From assembly GCA_964522165.1 (NCBI GenBank), contig CAZFVV010000007.1:13506-77505 (forward strand): a stretch of DNA of 64,000 bases. The letters are read 5' to 3'. This document shows, one piece after another, positions 57,466 to 64,000 of this stretch (position 1 is its first letter; each line of letters opens with the position of its first letter). The DNA is from JABWBP01 sp964522165. Lineage in GTDB: Bacteria; Calditrichota; Calditrichia; RBG-13-44-9; J075. The notes beneath the pieces are model-generated. The model was not told the DNA's origin and did not search any database. It was given only the letters and a program-made list of their open reading frames with translations. The position numbers were made by a program, and so were the translations under genes.

Positions 57466-60010
57466 AAAGGGGTTTGAAACAACACACTTTTAGCGCATGG
57501 AGCAAAGCGCTCTGCGCCTTGCTCCTCCTGGCGCTTGCCCCCCCGGCCTTCGCCCAAAACGGAACCCAAAGCCCGCACGGCCTTTTGAAATGGGATTGCC
57601 AGAGCTGCCACGGAACCGAATCCTGGAAAAAACTCCGCCGGCCCATGGCCTTCAAACACGCGGATACCGGCTTCCTGTTGCAGGGAGCGCACCAGTTCAC
57701 CAATTGCGTTAGCTGCCACCAAAGCTTGAAATTCGCCGAAGTGGGCAGCGCCTGCGCGGACTGCCACACCGACGTGCATCGCGGCCAGTTCGGGTTGAAT
57801 TGCCAGAATTGCCACACCGCGGATAGTTGGAGCAACCAGCAGGAAATTCTGCAACTGCACGCCGCCCGGGGATTTCCCCTCACCGGGGTTCACGCCGTGG
57901 CCGACTGCCAGGCCTGCCACCGCACTGATCAATTCAATGAATTCAGCGGAACCTCTATGGATTGCAGCGGCTGCCACCTGACCGATTACGCGCTGGCAGA
58001 TAATCCCAACCACGCCCAGGCAGGCTTTTCCATCGACTGCGAATCCTGCCACCGCCCGGTAGCCCTGAAGTGGGAAAATACCACCTTTCAACATACCTCC
58101 GCGTTCGAATTGCGGGGAGCGCACCGCCTGGTGGAGTGCAACAGTTGCCACGCCGATGCTTATTTCGGAACTTCCCCGGAGTGCTATAGCTGCCACTCCG
58201 GAGATTTCCAGCAGACCACCAACCCGCCCCACGTGCAATTGGGATTTTCCCAGAATTGCACGGTTTGCCACAACGAAGAGCGCTGGGAAGGAGCTTTCTT
58301 CGACCACGTGCAAACCAGCGGTTTCGAGCTGCGCGGCGTTCACGCCACGCTTTCTTGCAACGACTGCCACGTCAACAACCAGTTCGCCGGGCTGCCGCGG
58401 GATTGTTTCGGATGCCATCAAAGCGATTATACCGCGACCACGGATCCCAATCACGTGCTGGGACAGTTCCCCACGGACTGCTTAGTGTGCCACAATGAGA
58501 CCGCCTGGCAGCCGGCGGAGTTCGACCACAACCTCACCGCTTTCCCGCTCACCGGGGCGCATCAAACTCTGGCTTGCGAAAGCTGCCACCAGGGCGGCCA
58601 ATATACCGCGCTGCCATCGGATTGCTTTTCCTGCCACGAAAGCGATTACAACGCGGTCACGGACCCCAGCCACGTGCAGAACAACTTCAGCCACGATTGC
58701 ACCCTCTGCCACAACACCACCGCGTTCTCCCCGGCGACCTTCGACCACAGCCAGACCCAATTTCCCCTCACCGGGGCGCACCTGACCTTGCAATGCCTCG
58801 ATTGCCACTCCGCCGGTTATTCAGGAACCCCCACGGATTGTTTTTCCTGCCACGAGAGCGATTACAACGCGGTCACGGACCCCAACCACGTGCAGAACAA
58901 CTTCAGCCACGACTGCACCCTCTGCCACAATACCACCGCGTTCTCCCCGGCGACCTTCGATCACAGCCAGACCCAGTTCCCCCTTACCGGGGCGCACCTT
59001 CTCCTGCAATGCCTCGATTGCCACTCCGCCGGTTATTCAGGAACCCCCACGGATTGCTTTTCCTGCCACGAGAGCGATTACAACGCGGTCACGGACCCCA
59101 ACCACGTGCAGAACAACTTCAGCCACGACTGCACCCTCTGCCACAATACCACCGCGTTCTCCCCGGCGACCTTCGATCACAGCCAGACCCAGTTCCCCCT
59201 TACCGGGGCGCACCTTCTCCTGCAATGCCTGGATTGCCACTCCGCCGGTTATTCAGGAACCCCCACGGATTGCTTTTCCTGCCACGAGAGCGATTACAAC
59301 GCGGTCACGGACCCCAACCACGTGCAGAACAACTTCAGCCACGACTGCACCCTCTGCCACAATACCACCGCGTTCTCCCCGGCGACCTTCGATCACAGCC
59401 AGACCCAGTTCCCCCTTACCGGGGCGCACCTTCTCCTGCAATGCCTGGATTGCCACTCCGCCGGTTATTCGGGAACGCCCACGGAGTGTTTTGCCTGCCA
59501 CCNNNNNNNNNNNNNNNNNNNNNNNNNNNNNNNNNNNNNNNNNNNNNNNNNNNNNNNNNNNNNNNNNNNNNNNNNNNNNNNNNNNNNNNNNNNNNNNNNN
59601 NNGATTGCCACTCCGCCGGTTATTCGGGAACGCCCACGGAGTGTTTTGCCTGCCACCAGGACGATTACAACAGCGCCAACGATCCCAACCACCTGGCCGC
59701 GGGGTTTCCCACGACTTGCCAGGAGTGCCACAACACCTCCAACTGGAACCAGACCACCTGGAATCACGATGTGCTCTACTTCCCGATTTATTCCGGCAAG
59801 CACCAGGGCGAGTGGGACGTATGCGCGGATTGCCACGTGAATCCTACTAACTTTGCGGTGTTCGAGTGCATTTTCTGCCACGAACACAACCAGCAGGAAA
59901 TGGATGAGAAACACCAGGGCGTTTCCGGCTATGTGTACCAAAGCGCCGCCTGCTACGATTGCCACCCCAACGGGGAGGAGAAATTAAAGATGCCCCGGAA
60001 GTGGAGATAA
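57462..60010 (+). CDS. 31-haem repetitive c-type cytochrome (spans an assembly gap)
   Basis: GAGGA precedes the ATG. A signal peptide (to about residue 31, APPAFAQ) leads into CXXCH modules: 14 motifs, then four tandem 72-residue units with three motifs each (CFSCHESDYNAVTDP, CTLCHNTTAFSP, CLDCHSAGYSGTP), one CFACH, then CQECH, CADCH, CIFCH and CYDCH. Total 31 after joining the gap. The two sides of the N run are in different frames as written, but they share an exact 55-bp sequence; joining there gives one frame of about 797 residues. The ladder-like repeated haem modules suggest an extended wire-like protein. It is exported and belongs with the 20-haem partner; terminal acceptor unknown. 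Confidence 0.88.
58620..59483. repeat. Four tandem 216-bp repeats (three haem motifs each)
   Basis: Copies start at 58620, 58836, 59052 and 59268, exactly 216 bp apart, preserving the reading frame (72 codons). Copies 2-4 are nearly identical at the DNA level; copy 1 is slightly diverged. Near-identity implies recent expansion or gene conversion. Confidence 0.97.
59503..59602. other. 100-N scaffold gap
   Basis: Exactly 100 unknown bases. The 55 bp on the left (59448-59502) and the 55 bp on the right (59603-59657) are identical, so the contigs probably overlap and the gap is an artefact. Confidence 0.98.
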
Positions 60011-60127
60011 AATCAAGAGTTCCCCAAAGGGGGGCGCATTAGGAGTGCAAAGCTTCAGCTTTGCACCGGCTCGAGCGCGCCTCGCTCCGGTTCCCGGAAT
60101 CTGGCGCTTAACCGACAGGAAAACAAA

Positions 60128-61744
60128 ATGAAGTACTTCCGATTAACCTGGATAATGCTGGCCTTAACCTTCGCCCTGGCGGCGCAGGAGTCTCCGGCAG
60201 GATTCAAAGTAAAATACATCACCGCCGAATACGTTTACCTGGACGCCGGGGCCGCCGCCGGTCTCTCCGTGGGCGACGTCCTCTACATCGTGCGCAGCCA
60301 GCAGCAGGTGATTGCCAAAATCGAAGTGGTGTTTGTGGCGGAGAATTCTGCCTCCTGCAAAATTCTCAGCTCCCAGGAAACCATCCGGGCGGGGGACGCC
60401 GCGGTAGTGGTAGAGAAGAAAGAAAAACCTTTGCAGGAGCCTGGTGAAGAACCGGAACCGGAAGCGCCCCATCCGGTGGAGCCGGCCCCGGCGCGGCGCG
60501 GCAGGGAAAGAGCGCGCGGCGCCTCGATGCGCCTGAGCGGCAGCATTTCGGCGCAATTCTACCACCTCGACGACCGCACCGAAAGCAACTTAGATTTTAC
60601 CCGCCCGGCCTTGCGGGTAAACCTGCGGGCGCGGCGATTGTGGGGCAAGGAATTGACCTTCCGGGTGCGCACCCGCACCTACCATAACATGCGTACCCGC
60701 CCTTACAACCTGGGGGTTCCGGAGGATGAATGGCGCAACCGGGTGTACGAGCTTTCCTTGAGCTATGATGAACCCGCCGCGCCGGTCAATTTCCGGATGG
60801 GGCGGATCATATCCAATTTTATAAGCGGGGTGGGCTACATCGACGGGGGGCAGCTTCAATACAACCTCTCCCGGTCGCTGCGGATAGGAGCGTTTGGGGG
60901 AACCCGGCCGGATTGGCGCACCTCCTCTTTTCAAACCGGGGTAGCGAAATACGGGGGGTATCTCAACTTCTCCAGCGGCGATTATCAAACCGGCTACTTC
61001 GAGAGCACCCTCGCCGGCGCGATGGAGACGAATACCGGAACGGTCAGCCGGGAATTCCTGTATCTGCAGAATATCTTCAATCTCGGAGCGCGCCTGAATC
61101 TTTTCCAGAGCGCGGAAGTGGATATTAACCGGCAGTGGCGCAAGGAGAAGACCGGGCAGGGCGTATCCCTCACCAGCCTCTACCTCTCCGGGCGCTACCG
61201 GGTGAGCAGCGGGCTTACCCTGGGGGCGATTTTCGATAACCGGAAAAATTACTGGACCTATGAAATCCGCACCCTGGCGGATAGTTTATTCGACGACGCG
61301 CTGCGAACCGGGCTGCGGGGAAATATCTCCCTGCGCCTGCCCGGCAGCTCCTACTTATACGCCAACGCCGGGGTGCGCAAGCGCCAGAGCGACCCGGAAG
61401 CGACCCGCTCGTTCTCCGCGGGATTCAACAACAGCAACCTGCTGTTGCGCGGGTTTTTCCTGCAATTGAACGCCGCCGGTTTCAACGGCCCGGTCACCGA
61501 CGGATATAACGGATCGGCGCAGATCGGGCAGAGCTTCTCCGCAGGGCACCGGGTGGCGGTGGAGTATGGCGTGTATGAGTACACCATCGCCAACCCGGAG
61601 GAATCCCGTACCAACCGCTGGGCGCGCGCTTATGTTGATGTGATGCTGCTGCGCCGGGTTTTCATTTCCGGGCAATATGAATATGCCTGGGGCCAGGATT
61701 TAGACGGCCAGCGCATCCTGGCGGAAATAGGGTACAGGTTTTGA
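60128..61744 (+). CDS. Outer-membrane porin-like barrel with N-terminal SH3-like domain
   Basis: The 538-residue protein has a leader (to about residue 20), a small beta domain (VKYITAEYVYLDAGAAAGLS, GDVLYIVRSQQQVIAKIEVV, about 25-97) of the FlgT C-terminal type, an acidic/Pro linker (PLQEPGEEPEPEAPHPVEPA), and from residue 135 a long series of amphipathic strands (MRLSGSISAQFYHLDD, LTFRVRTRTYHNM, HRVAVEYGVYEYTI) ending in Phe (AEIGYRF). About 18-22 strands would fit. In porin-cytochrome complexes a barrel of this kind encloses a multihaem cytochrome; the position after two cytochromes fits, although no similarity to MtrB was recognised. Confidence 0.82.
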   Translation: MKYFRLTWIMLALTFALAAQESPAGFKVKYITAEYVYLDAGAAAGLSVGDVLYIVRSQQQVIAKIEVVFVAENSASCKILSSQETIRAGDAAVVVEKKEKPLQEPGEEPEPEAPHPVEPAPARRGRERARGASMRLSGSISAQFYHLDDRTESNLDFTRPALRVNLRARRLWGKELTFRVRTRTYHNMRTRPYNLGVPEDEWRNRVYELSLSYDEPAAPVNFRMGRIISNFISGVGYIDGGQLQYNLSRSLRIGAFGGTRPDWRTSSFQTGVAKYGGYLNFSSGDYQTGYFESTLAGAMETNTGTVSREFLYLQNIFNLGARLNLFQSAEVDINRQWRKEKTGQGVSLTSLYLSGRYRVSSGLTLGAIFDNRKNYWTYEIRTLADSLFDDALRTGLRGNISLRLPGSSYLYANAGVRKRQSDPEATRSFSAGFNNSNLLLRGFFLQLNAAGFNGPVTDGYNGSAQIGQSFSAGHRVAVEYGVYEYTIANPEESRTNRWARAYVDVMLLRRVFISGQYEYAWGQDLDGQRILAEIGYRF

Positions 61745-63055
61745 ATGGAATCGCTGATCATCTGGACCATAACCGCTATCGCGGCAATCTTCATCTTTCT
61801 TCCCTACTATCTGAAGTTCCGCCGCCGGCAGCGGGAAGATCTTGCCCGCCACAAAGAGGCGGAAAGCTTAGGAATTACCGCCCCGCGGGCGCAGTTTCCC
61901 TTTATTGACGTTTCCCGCTGCATCGGCTGCGGCTCCTGCGTGGCCGCCTGCCCGGAAGGGGACGTGTTAGGGGTGATCTACGGCAAAGCGGCTATCATCA
62001 ACGGGCTGCGCTGCGTGGGGCACGGGTTGTGCGAAAAAGCCTGCCCGGTATCGGCCATCAAAGTGGGGCTGGGGGACGTCTCCACCCGGGAGGATATTCC
62101 CATACTGGATGAGTATTGCCAGAGCAGCGTCCCGGGAATCTATATCGTCGGAGAATTAGGCGGGCTGTCGCTGATCCGCAACGCCATCGCCCAGGGCAAA
62201 ACCGCGGTGGAGCGCATCGCGCAGGGTTCCCGGCGCTCTGAAAGCGGAGACGTAAAAGACCTCGCCATTGTGGGGGCCGGCCCGGCGGGATTGACCGCGG
62301 CGCTCACCGCGGTTCGCCATAACCTCTCCTACCTGGTGCTGGATCAGCAGGAACCGGGGGGAACCATTCTGCAATATCCTCGCCGTAAATTAGTAATGAC
62401 CCAGCCGGTAGAAATTCCCCTTTACGGCCAGCTTACGGAAACCGAATACTCCAAAGAAACCCTGTTAGAAATCTGGCAGGAGATTATAGGGCGTTTTGAC
62501 ATTCAAGTGCGCACCGGGGCGCGAATGGAAAAGGTTCAGCAAGAGGACGGGATATTCAACATTACCACTACCGCGGGGGTGTATAAAGCTCGCCAGGTGG
62601 TGCTGGCCATGGGCCGGCGGGGAACCCCGCGAAAATTGGGGGCGCCGGGGGAGGATCTGCCGAAAGTGATGTACCAGTTGATCGACGCCCAGTCCTACAC
62701 CAACAACCGCCTCCTGGTGGTGGGGGGGGGCGACAGCGCGGTAGAAGCCGCGGTGGGATTGGCGCGGCAAAAGGGCAATCAGGTCACGGTTTCCTACCGC
62801 AAGCCGAAATTCTTCCGCATCAAGCAGAAAAACGAGTTGCGCATCAACCGCCTGATTGCGGAGAAAAAAGTGCGCCCGCTGTTCAATTCCGAGGTGCTGG
62901 AGATCAAGACAGATTCCGTGAAAATCCGGTTCGAAGAAGAAATTAGAGAAATTCCCAACGATTACGTGTTTATTTTTGCCGGGGGATTGCCGCCCTTCAA
63001 ACTGTTGAAGGAGATGGGCATCAAATTCGGGGGAGAGATGCGGGGGCCGGGATGA
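61745..63055 (+). CDS. Membrane-anchored ferredoxin-flavoprotein (thioredoxin-reductase-like) oxidoreductase
   Basis: The ATG directly follows the porin TGA. The 436-residue protein has an N-terminal membrane helix (LIIWTITAIAAIFIFLPYYL), a ferredoxin domain (CIGCGSCVAACP, then CVGHGLCEKACP in which the second Cys is His), and a TrxR-like FAD/NAD(P)H domain (VGAGPAGLTAALTAVRH at about 178, VVGGGDSAVEAAVGLARQ at about 323, FIFAGGLPPF near the end). The redox-active CXXC of true thioredoxin reductase is missing. It may pass electrons between NAD(P)H and the membrane cytochrome through its iron-sulfur clusters (inference). The same arrangement is known in uncharacterised membrane-bound reductases. 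Confidence 0.88.
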   Translation: MESLIIWTITAIAAIFIFLPYYLKFRRRQREDLARHKEAESLGITAPRAQFPFIDVSRCIGCGSCVAACPEGDVLGVIYGKAAIINGLRCVGHGLCEKACPVSAIKVGLGDVSTREDIPILDEYCQSSVPGIYIVGELGGLSLIRNAIAQGKTAVERIAQGSRRSESGDVKDLAIVGAGPAGLTAALTAVRHNLSYLVLDQQEPGGTILQYPRRKLVMTQPVEIPLYGQLTETEYSKETLLEIWQEIIGRFDIQVRTGARMEKVQQEDGIFNITTTAGVYKARQVVLAMGRRGTPRKLGAPGEDLPKVMYQLIDAQSYTNNRLLVVGGGDSAVEAAVGLARQKGNQVTVSYRKPKFFRIKQKNELRINRLIAEKKVRPLFNSEVLEIKTDSVKIRFEEEIREIPNDYVFIFAGGLPPFKLLKEMGIKFGGEMRGPG

Positions 63056-63183
63056 GGGGGCAGAGAAAACCGTGTGATGATCAGGGTTTATTAAAGTTTT
63101 TCAGAAAAATAATTTCTATGGCAGAATAATTTTAGGTAGTCCTAAACAGCTAATGCTGCTATGCTCTTCGACCACCCATTTTG

Positions 63184-63717
63184 TCATTCCCGCCGTTTAT
63201 AGAAACGCTGGGCATATTTTAAAAGAGAATCGAGGTGTGAGAGTATAATTGACTTACTAAATTCATCACGATTGTTGTGGTATTCACTTTCCATTTTTTG
63301 ATATATTGACCACATGATTTCTTTCTCTTTCGGCAAAAGGTGCAGAGTTTCATGATTTTCGTAGTCGAAAAAATTGTATTTCTTAATTTCAGAAAATAAA
63401 GGATGTCCCAATAAAAAATCTTGATGCAAATGTATCGCAAAACCTTTTTCGGCAAATTTAATCCCCTGGGCAATTATAGTTTGACTTGGCTTTGTAAAGT
63501 ACATCAGACCGGTATTATGGTCATACTTTGTTTTTCCGTAATAGAGTTCGCCTGATTTCAATTTCTTAAGACTTATTATGTAGAAATCACACTGAATTTC
63601 CAAATTTTTCTTAAAAGCCGAGGATCCTTCCAGTATATTAAAACTAATCAGCGGATGTGCTGGTGGTGGAAATCCGCACGCTTCATCCAGTTCACTTATT
63701 GTTTTAAAGTGTTTCAT
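63184..63717 (-). pseudogene. AraC-family regulator lacking its DNA-binding domain
   Basis: From ATG 63717, which has AGGA upstream, the 177-residue product (MKHFKTISELDEACGFPPPA...) matches the N-terminal half of Bacteroidetes AraC regulators: HPLISFNILEGS, FYIISLKKLKSGELYYGKTK, TGLMYFTKPSQTII, LHQDFLLGHPLF, YEN-HETLHLLPKE and SLLKYAQRFYKR. The usual C-terminal helix-turn-helix of about 100 residues is absent: after FYKRRE there is a stop, where family members continue into the HTH. It is AT-rich compared with the rest of the window. It could be a decaying gene or a ligand-binding remnant. Confidence 0.75.
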
Positions 63718-63945
63718 ATTAGATTTTTCCTGTTTTAGTAATTTATTTTTTTCAATAGTTTCCGGCAACATTTTTTCCCGGGTCTTAATTTCTTCCAGGT
63801 CAATTAACGAAAAATATTTCCTGATCAACTCTTCATCGTAATCCGGATTCCGGTTCATTTCTATAAGCAGTGATCGCTGATGCTTCAGTAAATCAAGATA
63901 AAATAACTGGTAGTCTCTGAGCGAGTTTTTCTTTGTGTTGTTTAT
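63718..63945 (-). pseudogene. In-frame fragment of an upstream gene, cut by an IS end
   Basis: The reading frame upstream of the AraC start stays open without a stop. It encodes LRDYQLFYLDLLKHQRSLLI and NPDYDEELIRKYFSLIDLEE, followed by a Lys/Glu-rich stretch that runs into the AraC ATG. The helical, charged composition resembles the cytoplasmic C-terminal tail of cation:proton antiporters, but this is a weak guess. It ends at the IS-like sequence at 63946. Confidence 0.4.
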
Positions 63946-64000
63946 GGCATTGTTGCATAAATCCGTTAAATAGTGGATATTCTAGCCGCCCTAATCGTGG
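63946..64000. mobile_element. Terminal part of an IS5/IS903-like insertion sequence
   Basis: GGCATTGTTGCATAAATCCG at 63946 closely resembles the terminal inverted repeat of IS903-group elements (GGCTTTGTTGAATAAATC). The element would continue past the window edge; no transposase is visible in the 55 bp present. Confidence 0.5.

Noticed and set aside
58620..59483. CRISPR-like array
   Set aside because: The 216-bp units are coding, in frame, each with three CXXCH motifs, and there are no variable spacers between short repeats.
57462..60010. Frameshift or two separate cytochrome genes at the gap
   Set aside because: The frame change is fully explained by the 155 positions of Ns plus duplicated 55 bp; joining restores one frame.

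Overview
The window looks like a metagenome-assembled genome from the FCB superphylum, most likely Calditrichota, candidate division KSB1 or a close relative (inference). The evidence is two proteins ending in the YPNPFNPAT / LGQ / SGxYFxxLxxGxF / KLLLxK cell-surface sorting domain, a giant Y_Y_Y / histidine kinase / receiver / AraC hybrid sensor of the Bacteroidetes type, a 31-residue AURKAIP1/COX24-type basic protein, many SPOR, MORN, TPR and PDZ exported proteins, and frequent TTG starts. One 100-N scaffold gap is present.

Layout. 0-7.2 kb: end of a sigma-54 activator, a four-SPOR protein, a secreted nuclease/phosphatase, a GDPD phosphodiesterase, an MFS-acyltransferase fusion, a TPR protein and a MOSC protein. 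7.3-16.7 kb: the hybrid sensor and a 1518-residue cohesin/dockerin surface protein. 17-23 kb: a small exported protein, hypA and two tandem secreted MORN paralogues. 23-26 kb: xseA/xseB, the 31-residue basic protein, a zinc-ribbon TPR protein and HU. 26-35.5 kb: M1 peptidase, membrane protein, an HtrA protease followed by an HtrA-like protein with no catalytic triad, Nudix, a CsgG-like protein and an outer-membrane barrel. 35.5-44.5 kb: an RsbU-type phosphatase, smpB, tyrS, a MoeB-rhodanese protein, a DEAD helicase and a pRiA4b-ORF3 protein. 44.8-54.4 kb: ComEC, YbeY, a 7TM-HD phosphodiesterase, RNase P RNA, a zinc-ribbon coiled-coil protein, a CAU-anticodon tRNA, acpS and the NAD(P)HX repair enzyme. 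54.7-63.1 kb: an electron-transfer locus. 63.1-64 kb: an AT-rich damaged region with a truncated AraC regulator and the end of an IS5-like element.

The metabolic highlight is the 54.7-63.1 kb locus: a membrane b-type cytochrome, a 20-haem c-type cytochrome, a second c-type cytochrome with 31 haem motifs built partly from perfect-register 216-bp (3-haem) repeats, an outer-membrane barrel, and a membrane-anchored ferredoxin-flavoprotein reductase. Together they could carry electrons between the inner membrane or NAD(P)H and the cell surface (inference). The assembly gap inside the second cytochrome is flanked by an exact 55-bp duplication; collapsing it restores one open frame.

The most unusual structural signal is outside the proteins. 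About twenty intergenic spaces carry runs of short near-repeated words (for example GTGTTCAGGTGTT, CACTTTTCACTTTT, ACGTAATGCGTAA), usually followed by the reverse complement of the same words, so that each could fold into a long hairpin. Word families differ between loci, but four are shared by two distant loci. Many runs start exactly at, or supply, a stop codon, and some run up to start codons that have no Shine-Dalgarno. One family encloses the RNase P RNA gene in a 48-bp inverted repeat contiguous with its P1 helix. MITE-like elements, a palindromic insertion inside the histidine-kinase ATPase domain and other dispersed repeats add to a repeat-rich genome.
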